Part shown: one piece after another, positions 14,266 to 22,648 of the stretch | Layout of the letters: every line of letters starts with the position of its first letter | How positions within the stretch are numbered: position 1 is the stretch's first letter | Source of the DNA: Pelagibacteraceae bacterium AG-426-I15 | Lineage (GTDB): Bacteria > Pseudomonadota > Alphaproteobacteria > Pelagibacterales > Pelagibacteraceae | Direction: 5' to 3' | Assembly (NCBI GenBank): GCA_003213135.1 | Contig: QCNT01000003.1 | Location: 1 to 64,000 of the forward strand | DNA: 64,000 bases | Translations under genes and position numbers: made by a program | The notes under the pieces: model-generated | Seen by the model: the letters and a program-made list of their open reading frames with translations, nothing else | The model's database searches: none | What the model was told of the DNA's origin: nothing

Positions 14266-14526
14266 AAAGGGGCGTTCTGTTGCCAGGTGCCCCAAAACCC
14301 CGTTTACTTAATTAACAAGTTAATTAAGCAGCAAGTGCAAATTTATTATTTGCATTTATAATTAGCCCGTTACGTCGGAACCATCTCGAACGAAAGAATA
14401 GCCTTTAGACACTCGTCGATTCTGATTCACCCCCATAAGTTGTAAATGGTGGAGGTGGTGGGTACTGCCCCCACGTCCGCAATGTTTATTACGAAACTCG
14501 TTTATCGTCATAGTTGGAAAACCAAC
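14266..14526 (-). ncRNA. ssrA: Two-piece (circularly permuted) transfer-messenger RNA
   Basis: Read on the minus strand, the acceptor piece comes first. It has a T-arm (GTGGG, loop GGCAGTA, CCCAC), the acceptor strand CACCTCC, discriminator A and an encoded CCA ending at 14447. Twelve bases later the coding piece starts at 14434 with GGGGGTG, which pairs with CACCTCC and places G3-U70 in the stem, the alanine identity element. The tag frame follows as Ala-Asn-Asn-Lys-Phe-Ala-Leu-Ala-Ala-stop, then a 9-bp hairpin holding the stop codon, then a GGGGC/GCCCC pseudoknot-like end near 14269. The 5' end at about 14526 is inferred from a promoter. This layout is known from Alphaproteobacteria. It rescues stalled ribosomes. 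Confidence 0.9.
14267..14292 (+). repeat. Right att-like copy (26 bp) at the tmRNA 3' end
   Basis: This is the functional 3' end of the coding piece of ssrA and is identical to 13598-13623. Integration into the 3' end of tmRNA genes with regeneration of that end is a well-known strategy of tyrosine-recombinase elements. Confidence 0.8.
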
Positions 14527-14530
14527 AGAT

Positions 14531-14560
14531 ATAATATAAAATTAAAAATTAAAGATTCAA
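14531..14560 (-). promoter_or_regulatory. Candidate promoter of ssrA
   Basis: On the minus strand, TTGAAT (14560-14555) and TATTAT (14536-14531) are separated by 18 bp. This would start the transcript at about 14526, at the small hairpin GTTGG-TTTT-CCAAC (14526-14513). It lies in the short gap before the divergent thyX start. AT-richness makes chance matches likely. Confidence 0.4.
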
Positions 14561-14573
14561 TATATATTTCAAA

Positions 14574-15522
14574 ATGAAGCTTACAAAAGAACAAAAACAA
14601 GAAATTTTAGACCAACAATCTCAAAAAAATACTACCAAGAGAGTTACTTCTCCAGAATTGGAAAAAATTCTTTATGAAGCAATGCCTGTGCTAGACCATG
14701 GTTTTGTTAGGGTTGTTGATTATATGGGAGATGATACATCCATAGTTCAATCAGCAAGAGTCTCTTACGGAAAAGGAACTAAAAAAAGTTTCTACAGATA
14801 GTGGTTTGATAAAATACTTAATGAGGCACAGACACAGCACTCCTTTTGAAATGTGTGAAATAAAATATCATATTAAACTACCAATATTTATAGCAAGACA
14901 ATGGATTAGACATAGAACAGCAAATGTAAATGAATATTCGGCAAGATACTCTATAATGGACAAAGAGTTTTATGTCCCTTCAAAAGAAAATTTAGCTGCA
15001 CAATCAACCAATAATAGGCAAGGCAGAGGAGAACTAATTAACGGTAAACAAGCTGATAATATTTTAAAGATTTTAAAAGAAGATGCTGAAAGAAACTATG
15101 AACATTACGAGGAAATGTTAAATGAAAAATACGATGGAAGTATTATTGACGAAAAGAAAAAGGGACTTGCTCGAGAATTAGCAAGAATGAATCTTACATT
15201 AAACTCGTATACACAGTGGTACTGGAAAACAGATTTATTAAATTTGTTGAACTTTTTATCTTTAAGAGCAGATAGTCATGCACAATATGAAATTAGAGAA
15301 TATGCAGATGTAATGATGAGCACAGTTAAAAAATGGGTCCCAATAACTTATGATGCGTTTGTTGATTACAGAGTAGGTGGCATGGAACTTTCTGCTAAAG
15401 GAAAAATAGTGATACAAAAAATGATTAAAGGCGAAAAGTGCGACATCGAATCCTCAGGACTTTCGAAAAGAGAATGGAACGAATTAATGGACTCGTTTGG
15501 TTTTAAACAACACCTTGCATAA
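14574..15522 (+). CDS. thyX: FAD-dependent thymidylate synthase ThyX, frame interrupted by one extra A
   Basis: Makes dTMP from dUMP using FAD, NADPH and methylene-folate. The N-terminal part (14574-14798, ending [12 protein letters not shown]) and the main part (from about 14788) lie in different frames. Removing one A from the 7-A run 14781-14787 joins them as [26 protein letters not shown], giving about 315 aa. The ThyX signature is intact: [16 protein letters not shown], fitting the RHR...S.R pattern, and a C-terminal [12 protein letters not shown] region. Both halves are otherwise well preserved, so the gene is probably functional in the organism. The 3' end overlaps convergent mrp by 20 bp. 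Confidence 0.88.
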
Positions 15523-16327
15523 CCTTATCAGCAATTTCAGAAAATATCTTAGATATTTCATTTTTGGGTTCTTTGTATGTTAATGGCAAACCTAAATCTG
15601 CAGACTCTCTTAATTTAGTGCTTATAGGAATTTTACCCAAAAATTTTTTGTTAAACTCTTTGGCTGTTTTTTCTACACCGCCCTCCCCAAAAATATTGTA
15701 TTTTTTTCCGTCATCTCCCTTAAAAAAACTCATATTATCAACCAATCCAACTATTTTAATTTTGGTTTTATCAAACATTCGAATCCCTCGTTGAACATCA
15801 ATTAAAGCTAATTCTTGTGGTGTAGAAACTATTATCGCTCCATCAATTTTTACATCTTGAGCAAAAGTGAGTTGTGTGTCACCTGTTCCAGGCGGCATAT
15901 CTACTATTAAAAAGTCCAAATCTTTCCATTCAACTTTTTCCGTCAAAGTTTTAATAGCACTAATTACCATTGGTCCTCTCCAAATCATCGGAGTTTTTTC
16001 ATCTACCAAAAAGCCAAGAGACATAAATTGGGCACCATATTTTTCTATTGGGTAAAGAATTTTGCCATCAGTTTTTGGTTTTTCATTTAATCCAATCATT
16101 TTTGGGAGGGAGGGACCATAAATGTCAGCATCTAATAATCCGACCTTTTTACCTTTTTTTTGGATTGCAAAAGTTAGGTTTATTGCAAATGTAGATTTGC
16201 CTACCCCTCCTTTAGCACTAGAAACCATAATTACAATTTTTGCTCCTTTAATAGGATTTTTGGTAAAATTTTTTGGTGAAGCTTTTTTTCTTAAACCATC
16301 GCTAATTTTGGCTTTATTATCAGACAT
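15503..16327 (-). CDS. mrp: Iron-sulfur cluster carrier ATPase Mrp/ApbC
   Basis: ParA-like P-loop ATPase that carries Fe-S clusters. The deviant Walker A is [17 protein letters not shown] (about residues 34-50). The Mrp-specific [33 protein letters not shown] and VDNMSFF segments are present. At 274 aa it is the short form: the N-terminal DUF59 domain found in many Mrp proteins is absent, leaving only a lysine-rich lead. The usual cluster-binding CxxC near the C-terminus is not evident in this sequence, where that segment reads [19 protein letters not shown]. It diverges from hflK across 54 bp, which may hold both promoters. Confidence 0.88.
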   Translation of the reverse strand: MSDNKAKISDGLRKKASPKNFTKNPIKGAKIVIMVSSAKGGVGKSTFAINLTFAIQKKGKKVGLLDADIYGPSLPKMIGLNEKPKTDGKILYPIEKYGAQFMSLGFLVDEKTPMIWRGPMVISAIKTLTEKVEWKDLDFLIVDMPPGTGDTQLTFAQDVKIDGAIIVSTPQELALIDVQRGIRMFDKTKIKIVGLVDNMSFFKGDDGKKYNIFGEGGVEKTAKEFNKKFLGKIPISTKLRESADLGLPLTYKEPKNEISKIFSEIADKVMQGVV

Positions 16328-16381
16328 TATATCGCTTTATCATAACTTGTTTTTATTTCAAAAGTCACTATATAAAGCCTA

Positions 16382-17482
16382 ATGTCAATTAAAGATCAAA
16401 TATTTAAGAACGAGTCACCCTGGGGATCTAACCCAGGCGGTGGGAAACCTGGAGGAAATGGTTCAGGTCAAAGACGATCCCCACCTAATATTGACGACAT
16501 AATTAGAAAAGCACAAGGTTCAGTTGGGAAAATATTTCCAGGAGGAAAAGGGAGCAATAAACCAATTTATTTAGGGATTTTAGTTTTAGTAGTTTTGTGG
16601 GCATTAAGTGGTCTCTACAGAGTTTTGCCTGATGAACAAGGAGTAGTTTTAAGGTTTGGAAAATTTGTAAAGACAACTCAACCTGGATTAAACTACCATA
16701 TACCTTTTCCGATAGAGAGAGCATTAACTCCAAAAGTAACGAAAGTTAATCGAATTGATGTTGGTTTTAGATCTGAAAGTGATAGTGGGCGATCTTCAGG
16801 TGTTGGTGATGTTTCCGAGGAAAGTTTAATGTTAACCGGCGACGAAAATATTGTGGACATAGACTATTCAGTTTTTTGGGTTATTAAAGATGCAGGTAAA
16901 TTTTTATTCAACATACAAAGTCCGTTAGAGACAGTAAAGGCAGCTTCCGAAACCGCGATGAGAGAGGTAATAGCCAAAAGTAAAATCCAATCAATTTTAA
17001 CCGAAGGAAGATCAAAAATAGAAACTGAGGTACAGGAAATTACACAAGGTATTTTAGATGAATACGGTTCAGGTATACAAGTAACACAAGTTCAAACTCA
17101 AAAAGCCGACCCCCCAAATCAGGTTATAGATGCTTTTAGAGATGTTCAAGCAGCTAGAGCAGATAGAGAGAGATCTAAAAACGAGGCCGAAGCCTACGCA
17201 AACGATGTGATACCAAGAGCACGTGGGGAAGCAGAAAAAGTTTTACAACAAGCAGAAGCATATAAAAAAGAAGTTGTAGCAAAAGCAGAGGGTGAAGCGA
17301 GTAGATTTCTAGCGATATATAATGAATACAAGAATGCAAAACAAGTTACACAGGAAAGAATGTATTTAGAAACAATGGAAAAAGTTTTAGCTGATATTGA
17401 TAAAGTTATAATTGATAAAAACTCAGGTTCAGGTGTAGTTCCTTATCTACCACTTCCTGAAATTAAGAAGAAAGCACAATAA
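16382..17482 (+). CDS. hflK: FtsH modulator HflK (SPFH family)
   Basis: Inner-membrane SPFH protein that forms a complex with HflC and controls the FtsH protease. A Gly/Pro-rich cytoplasmic N-terminus (GGGKPGGNGSGQRR, about 20-35) is typical of HflK. It is followed by one membrane segment (about 61-80), the SPFH/band-7 domain (LPDEQGVVLRFGKF onward) and a long helical stretch with Ala/Glu/Arg repeats (about 255-310). 366 aa. The stop overlaps the hflC ATG, so the pair is translationally coupled. Confidence 0.94.
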   Translation: MSIKDQIFKNESPWGSNPGGGKPGGNGSGQRRSPPNIDDIIRKAQGSVGKIFPGGKGSNKPIYLGILVLVVLWALSGLYRVLPDEQGVVLRFGKFVKTTQPGLNYHIPFPIERALTPKVTKVNRIDVGFRSESDSGRSSGVGDVSEESLMLTGDENIVDIDYSVFWVIKDAGKFLFNIQSPLETVKAASETAMREVIAKSKIQSILTEGRSKIETEVQEITQGILDEYGSGIQVTQVQTQKADPPNQVIDAFRDVQAARADRERSKNEAEAYANDVIPRARGEAEKVLQQAEAYKKEVVAKAEGEASRFLAIYNEYKNAKQVTQERMYLETMEKVLADIDKVIIDKNSGSGVVPYLPLPEIKKKAQ

Positions 17483-18348
17483 TGAAAAAAATTTTAATAG
17501 GCGCATTAGTTGTTTTGGGCGTTGTAGCTTATCAAGCTTTATTTGTGGTTCAAGAAATTAACCAAGCAATTGTTTTACAATTCGGTGACCCAAAAAAAAT
17601 AATTACAAAACCAGGATTAAATTATAAAATCCCTTTCATACAAAACGTAGTATATTTAGATCGTAGAGTACTAAACTTAGACAATCCACCGGAAGAAGTA
17701 ATTGCAGCAGACCAAAAAAGATTAATCGTTGATGCTTTTGCTAGATTTAAAATTGTTGACCCATTAAAATTTTATATATCGGTTGGAAACGAGAGGGTAG
17801 CAAGATCAAGATTGGCAACAATTATAAATTCAAGAATTAGAAGTGTGTTAGGTACCCAAGAACTAGCAACACTTTTATCAACTGATAGAGCGGTCCACAT
17901 GGGAACAATTCAAAACGATGTAAATACAGAAGCCCAAAATTTTGGAATCACTATTGTTGATGTAAGAATAAAGAGGGCTGATTTACCACCTGCTAACAGT
18001 GAAGCAATTTACGCACGAATGCAGACAGAAAGACAAAGAGAAGCAAAAGAATTTAGAGCTCAAGGAGCTGAAATGGCTGCCAAAATAACCTCTACGGCAG
18101 ATAAAGAAGTAACAGTAATACTTGCTAATGCTAACAAGCAATCAGAAATTATGAAAGGAGAGGGTGATGGAAGAAGAAATAAAATTTTTGCCGATGCTTT
18201 TGGAAGAGACCCTCAATTTTTTGGATTTTATAGAGCAATGCAATCGTACGAGAAAGCTTTAATTGGTGGCGATACTTCATTAATTTTATCACCAGACAGC
18301 GACTTCTTTAAATTTTTTGGAAAAACTGGAATAATAAAAAAACAATAA
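17482..18348 (+). CDS. hflC: FtsH modulator HflC (SPFH family)
   Basis: Partner of HflK. Short N-terminus, one membrane segment (about residues 4-20), then the band-7 domain starting VVQEINQAIVLQFGDPKKIITKPGLNYKIPF. The HflC-typical NERVARSRLATIINSRIRSVLGTQ and RMQTERQREAKEFRAQGAE helix are present. At 288 aa it has family length. It lies immediately after hflK and 10 bp before the DUF2065 gene; the run hflK-hflC-DUF2065-degP is probably one operon for membrane and periplasmic protein quality control. Confidence 0.94.
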   Translation: MKKILIGALVVLGVVAYQALFVVQEINQAIVLQFGDPKKIITKPGLNYKIPFIQNVVYLDRRVLNLDNPPEEVIAADQKRLIVDAFARFKIVDPLKFYISVGNERVARSRLATIINSRIRSVLGTQELATLLSTDRAVHMGTIQNDVNTEAQNFGITIVDVRIKRADLPPANSEAIYARMQTERQREAKEFRAQGAEMAAKITSTADKEVTVILANANKQSEIMKGEGDGRRNKIFADAFGRDPQFFGFYRAMQSYEKALIGGDTSLILSPDSDFFKFFGKTGIIKKQ

Positions 18349-18358
18349 TAACTAGGGC

Positions 18359-18544
18359 ATGAAAGAAATCATTATTGCCATTGGTTTAATATTGTTTTTA
18401 GAAGGCCTACTTTGCGCCTTGTTTCCGTCAAAAATCAAGATTATGTCTAAATTTATTGAGAATATTCCTACGGATAAATTAAGAATAACAGGGATAATGT
18501 TCACAATACTTGGGTTTATAATAATTTGGTATATGAAGAGATAA
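18359..18544 (+). CDS. DUF2065 (YjeT-like) small membrane protein
   Basis: 61 aa with two hydrophobic segments (about residues 3-22 and 44-58) separated by a short charged loop (SKIKIMSKFIENIPTDKLR). Matches the DUF2065 pattern of tiny two-helix membrane proteins often found beside hflC. Molecular function is unknown; the operon position suggests a link to the HflKC-FtsH system or DegP. Its TAA shares a base with the next ATG. Confidence 0.8.
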   Translation: MKEIIIAIGLILFLEGLLCALFPSKIKIMSKFIENIPTDKLRITGIMFTILGFIIIWYMKR

Positions 18545-19959
18545 TGAAATTGAGTTTTAAAAGATTTTTTGTATATTTTTCATTTATTTATCTGATTTTT
18601 TATTCAGATCTTAGCGCAAAAAATGCCCCAGAGTCCTTTGCAGATTTGGCCGCGAAATTAATGCCATCTGTTGTAAATATCTCAACAACACAAACAATAA
18701 AAACACAATCTAATCCATTTCCACAGTTTCCACCTGGATCTCCATTTGAGGATTTTTTTAAGGAATTTCAAAGACCATCTGAAAGAAAAGCAAGCTCACT
18801 TGGCTCAGGATTTATAATTAAAAAAGACGGAACCGTAATAACAAATAATCATGTTATTGCAAATGCAGACGATATAATTGTAAGGGTTAACAATAAAGAA
18901 TATGAAGCTGAAGTCTTGGGCACAGATCCATATGCAGATGTTGCCGTATTAAAAATTAAATCATCCGAAACTTTTAAACCAGTACAGTTCGGCAATTCTG
19001 ATAAAGCAAGAGTTGGAGACTGGGTAGTGGCAATAGGTAATCCATTTGGTTTAGGAGGAACGGTAACCTCAGGTATCATTTCAGCAAGAAATCGAGATGT
19101 TGGTTTAACTCGTTATGACGATTTTATTCAAACTGATGCTTCAATTAATCAGGGAAATTCTGGAGGACCATTATTTAATTTGGAAGGCAAAGTCATAGGA
19201 ATAAACACGGCAATCATTGCACCGGGACAAACAGGCTCTATAGGTATTGGTTTTGCTATTCCCTCTAATGCTGCTTCAAATATTATTGATCAATTAATAA
19301 AATTTGGTGAAACCAAAAGAGGTTGGTTAGGTGTTAGAATTCAACAAGTAACAAAAGATATTGCAGAAGTTCAGCAGCTAAACGAACCCAAAGGCGCTCT
19401 TATCGCAGGAGTTTCAGAAGGAAGTCCCGCTTATAAAGCAGGCTTAAAACCCGGAGATATTGTTTTAGAGTTTGACGGAAAAAAAATTAAAACAATGAGG
19501 AATTTACCGAAGATTGTAGCTAATACAGAAGTTGGAAAAAATGTGGTTTTAAAAATTTGGAGAAATAAAAAATTAATATCTAAAAAACTCACTTTAGGAA
19601 GATTAGAGTCGTCAAAAGAATTCTTGGCAGAAAATAAAAAAACAAAGAAACCTAAATTTACAGAGGTAGAAAGTTTGAAAGTTAGTATCAGAGACTTAAC
19701 GATCGAAGATATCGAGGTAAGAAAACTTGATAAGAATTTAAAAGGAGTGATTGTTACCGACATTTCACCTAAAAGTCCACTATCTTTCCTTTTGACAGCC
19801 GGCGATATAATTGTTGAACTCCAAGGGCAGCCTATAAAAAATACTAAAGATTTTATAAAAGTTTCAAAACAGGTTTCAAAGAGTCAAAAGAAAACATTGT
19901 TGGTTAGATTTTTAAATAGAGGAAATCAGCCAAGTTATGGAACCGTTAAAATTAATTAG
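18544..19959 (+). CDS. degP: Periplasmic serine protease of the DegP/HtrA family
   Basis: Exported protease/chaperone for misfolded envelope proteins. The signal peptide ends near residue 24 (DLSAKN). The trypsin-like domain has the triad His103 (TNNHVI), Asp132 (PYADVAVL) and Ser206 (GNSGGPLF). Two PDZ domains follow (from about residue 265 with GWLGVRIQQV and from about 385). 471 aa. An upstream in-frame TTG exists, but the ATG at 18544, overlapping the previous stop, gives a proper signal peptide. The end overlaps miaA by 23 bp. Confidence 0.94.
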   Translation: MKLSFKRFFVYFSFIYLIFYSDLSAKNAPESFADLAAKLMPSVVNISTTQTIKTQSNPFPQFPPGSPFEDFFKEFQRPSERKASSLGSGFIIKKDGTVITNNHVIANADDIIVRVNNKEYEAEVLGTDPYADVAVLKIKSSETFKPVQFGNSDKARVGDWVVAIGNPFGLGGTVTSGIISARNRDVGLTRYDDFIQTDASINQGNSGGPLFNLEGKVIGINTAIIAPGQTGSIGIGFAIPSNAASNIIDQLIKFGETKRGWLGVRIQQVTKDIAEVQQLNEPKGALIAGVSEGSPAYKAGLKPGDIVLEFDGKKIKTMRNLPKIVANTEVGKNVVLKIWRNKKLISKKLTLGRLESSKEFLAENKKTKKPKFTEVESLKVSIRDLTIEDIEVRKLDKNLKGVIVTDISPKSPLSFLLTAGDIIVELQGQPIKNTKDFIKVSKQVSKSQKKTLLVRFLNRGNQPSYGTVKIN

Positions 19960-20854
19960 CTTGATAAAAAAAAAGCAAAAAAAAATCATCCTTCTTTTTG
20001 GCCCAACAGCTTCCGGAAAATCAAAATTAGCTTTAGATATTGCAAAAAAATTTAATGCTGAAATCGTTAATGCGGATAGCATGCAAGTTTACAAAGAAAT
20101 AAAAATTTTATCAGCTAGACCTGATGACCACACTATATCACACCACTTGTATGGTTTTATTTCTATAAAAAAAACCTTTTCCACAGGTGAATGGATTAAA
20201 AAAGCTATAAAAACAATTAAAAAAATTAATAAAAAAGGAAAAATAGCTTTAGTAGTTGGTGGTACCGGCTTGTATTTTAAGGCTTTATACCAAGGTTTTT
20301 CAGAAATTCCCAAAGTCCCAAAACCAAAAAAAGATTTTAAATTAAAAAAAAATTATATTTTGAAATACCCGAATATTTTTAAATATGTTTCTCTAAATGA
20401 TAAACAAAGATTGCAGAGAGCTTTTTTAGTTTTTAAACATACGGGAAAACCTCTCTGGATGTGGCAACAAAAAAACAAAAGATTCTTTAAATCTAGCCAG
20501 TTTCACAAATTTTATCTTTGCCCACCAAAACCAGTGTTAGAAAGTAGGATTAAAAAAAGATTTCTATCAATGCTAAAAAAGGGCGCTATTAGAGAAGCTG
20601 AAAATTTTAAAAAAATTAATCCTAATTCACTCAATTCATCAAATTTTATAATTGGTCTCAAAGAAATATCCCAATTTCTAAATAACGAAATTTCTTTAGA
20701 GGAGCTAAAACAGCTAGTTCTTATTAGATCAAGACAATATTCGAAAAGACAATTTACATGGCAGAGGGGCCAGATGAAGGATTGGAAAGGATTTAGTGAT
20801 ACCAATTATCTAGATTTAAGGAAAAAAGTTATAAGATATTTATCTAAAACTTGA
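19937..20854 (+). CDS. miaA: tRNA dimethylallyltransferase MiaA
   Basis: Adds an isopentenyl group to A37 of tRNAs reading UNN codons. P-loop FGPTASGKSKLALDIAKK (about residues 21-38), the NADSMQVYKEIKILSARP substrate motif, VVGGTGLYFKAL, and the C-terminal RSRQYSKRQFTWQRGQ motif that contacts tRNA are all present. 305 aa, normal length. The start lies inside the degP 3' end. The segment between the P-loop and tRNA-binding parts is very Lys-rich. Confidence 0.93.
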   Translation: MEPLKLISLIKKKQKKIILLFGPTASGKSKLALDIAKKFNAEIVNADSMQVYKEIKILSARPDDHTISHHLYGFISIKKTFSTGEWIKKAIKTIKKINKKGKIALVVGGTGLYFKALYQGFSEIPKVPKPKKDFKLKKNYILKYPNIFKYVSLNDKQRLQRAFLVFKHTGKPLWMWQQKNKRFFKSSQFHKFYLCPPKPVLESRIKKRFLSMLKKGAIREAENFKKINPNSLNSSNFIIGLKEISQFLNNEISLEELKQLVLIRSRQYSKRQFTWQRGQMKDWKGFSDTNYLDLRKKVIRYLSKT

Positions 20855-20884
20855 CCCAAAATTTCCCTAAGATAGATTACATTT

Positions 20885-22648
20885 ATGGGGAAATTATTTT
20901 CAGGCGCAGAAATTGTTTTTAAAGTTTTGGAGCATCACAAAGTAGAACATATATTTGGATATCCAGGTGGTGCAGTTTTGCCAATTTACGATGAACTAAA
21001 AAACCATAAAACTATAAAGCATATTTTAGCTCGACATGAACAAGGCGCGGGACACGCGGCAGAAGGATACGCCCGATCTTCCGGAAAGCCAGGAGTGATG
21101 TTGGTAACATCCGGACCAGGAGCTACTAACGCAGTTACTGCTTTAACCGACGCTTATATGGACTCAGTTCCAATTGTTTGTATCAGCGGTCAAGTTCCTA
21201 CACACTTAATAGGAACAGACGCTTTTCAAGAATGTGACACAACCGGAATTACAAGACCTTGCACAAAACATAACTGGTTAGTAAAGGATGTAAATGATTT
21301 AGCAAGAGTTATGGATCTTGCTTTTGATGTAGCTACCACTGGAAGACCAGGACCAGTATTGGTTGATATTCCAAAAGATATTCAATTTAAAAAAACTAAA
21401 TTTTTTTTAAAAAGTAAAAAAAATAAAAAATCAAACGGAAAATTTAACGGTAAGATCGTTAATTCAGATCTTGATAAGATAATTCAAATGATGAAAAAGT
21501 CTTCCAAACCAGTTTTTTATACTGGTGGAGGAGTAATTAATTCAGGACCAGAGGCAAGCAAGTTATTAAGAGAGCTTGTGTCGTTAACCGGGTTTCCAAT
21601 AACATCTACACTTCAAGGATTGGGAGCTTACCCCGGAGACGATCCAATGTTTCTTGGGATGCTTGGTATGCACGGAACTTATGAGGCAAACAATGCAATG
21701 TATAATTGCGACCTAATGATAAACATTGGGGCAAGATTTGATGACAGGATAACCGGAAAAGTTGATGAATTTTCACCTAAATCAAAAAAAATTCATGTTG
21801 ATATCGATCCTTCTTCTATAGGAAAAACTATAAAAGTAGATCTTGCAGTAGTGAGTGATGTTGTAAATTTTTTAAAATCTTTAAACAAAAGGTTTAAGGA
21901 AAAAAATAAAGATTTTTTAAATTCAAACAAGTCGAACACATCTAAGTGGTGGAAAGATATTGATAAGTGGCGACAAAAAAAATCCTTAGGTTTTAAAAAT
22001 AGCGACAAAGTTATAAAGCCACAACATGCTGTCAAAAGATTGTATGAATTATCTAAACATAAAGATGCCTATATAACCACTGAAGTTGGCCAGCATCAAA
22101 TGTGGGCAGCACAGCATTACAAATTTAATAAACCAAATAGATGGATGACATCTGGTGGCCTTGGAACAATGGGTTATGGTCTTCCAGCAGCAGTAGGGGT
22201 ACAAGTTGCCAATCCTGATAAATTGGTTATTGATATAGCAGGTGAGGCATCTGTTTTAATGACAATGCAAGAGATGTCGACAGCAGTTCAATACAATCTA
22301 CCAATCAAGATATTTATTTTGAATAACCAGTACATGGGAATGGTTAGACAGTGGCAAGAACTACTTCATGAAAAAAATTATTCTGAAAGTTATACAGCTG
22401 CATTACCAGATTTTGTAAAGCTAGCAGAAGCTTATGGTTGTGTTGGTATACAGGCAAAAAAACCAGATGAGTTGGATGAAAAAATAAATGAAATGTTGAA
22501 TGTTAACAAACCTGTTATTTTCGACTGTTTAGTTGATCCAAATGAAAATTGTTTTCCAATGATACCTTCAGGAAAACCTCATAATCAAATGCTTCTTGGA
22601 CCAGAAGATGATGAAGAAATTTCTAGCGAAGGAAAGGTTTTAGTTTAA
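20885..22648 (+). CDS. ilvB: Acetolactate synthase large subunit
   Basis: Thiamine-diphosphate enzyme making acetolactate or acetohydroxybutyrate, the first common step to branched-chain amino acids. The catalytic Glu lies in ARHEQGAGHAAEGYARSSG (about residue 52). FAD-binding middle domain follows, then the ThDP motif around DIAGEASVLMTMQEMSTAVQYN (about 455-476), where the usual GDG..N motif is read as GEA...N. 587 aa. It begins the operon ilvB-ilvH-ilvC, 30 bp after miaA; no attenuator-like leader is visible in that gap. Confidence 0.94.
   Translation: MGKLFSGAEIVFKVLEHHKVEHIFGYPGGAVLPIYDELKNHKTIKHILARHEQGAGHAAEGYARSSGKPGVMLVTSGPGATNAVTALTDAYMDSVPIVCISGQVPTHLIGTDAFQECDTTGITRPCTKHNWLVKDVNDLARVMDLAFDVATTGRPGPVLVDIPKDIQFKKTKFFLKSKKNKKSNGKFNGKIVNSDLDKIIQMMKKSSKPVFYTGGGVINSGPEASKLLRELVSLTGFPITSTLQGLGAYPGDDPMFLGMLGMHGTYEANNAMYNCDLMINIGARFDDRITGKVDEFSPKSKKIHVDIDPSSIGKTIKVDLAVVSDVVNFLKSLNKRFKEKNKDFLNSNKSNTSKWWKDIDKWRQKKSLGFKNSDKVIKPQHAVKRLYELSKHKDAYITTEVGQHQMWAAQHYKFNKPNRWMTSGGLGTMGYGLPAAVGVQVANPDKLVIDIAGEASVLMTMQEMSTAVQYNLPIKIFILNNQYMGMVRQWQELLHEKNYSESYTAALPDFVKLAEAYGCVGIQAKKPDELDEKINEMLNVNKPVIFDCLVDPNENCFPMIPSGKPHNQMLLGPEDDEEISSEGKVLV

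Larger units (their letters stand above)
13598..14292. mobile_element. Small integrated element or scar at the tmRNA 3' end
   Basis: The segment is bounded by a 26-bp perfect direct repeat (13598-13623 and 14267-14292), of which the right copy is the 3' end of the tmRNA gene. Just inside each end are direct TGCGTC repeats at 11-12 bp spacing: three at the left, two at the right. The period and position recall arm-type sites of tyrosine integrases. The only gene inside encodes a small membrane protein, and no integrase is present. This is the expected layout of an integrative element that has lost its recombinase or depends on one elsewhere. The mechanism is inferred; the repeats are seen directly. 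Confidence 0.6.

Noticed and set aside
20855-20884. Attenuator leader for the ilv operon
   Set aside because: The gap after miaA is only 30 bp and contains no leader peptide or hairpin.
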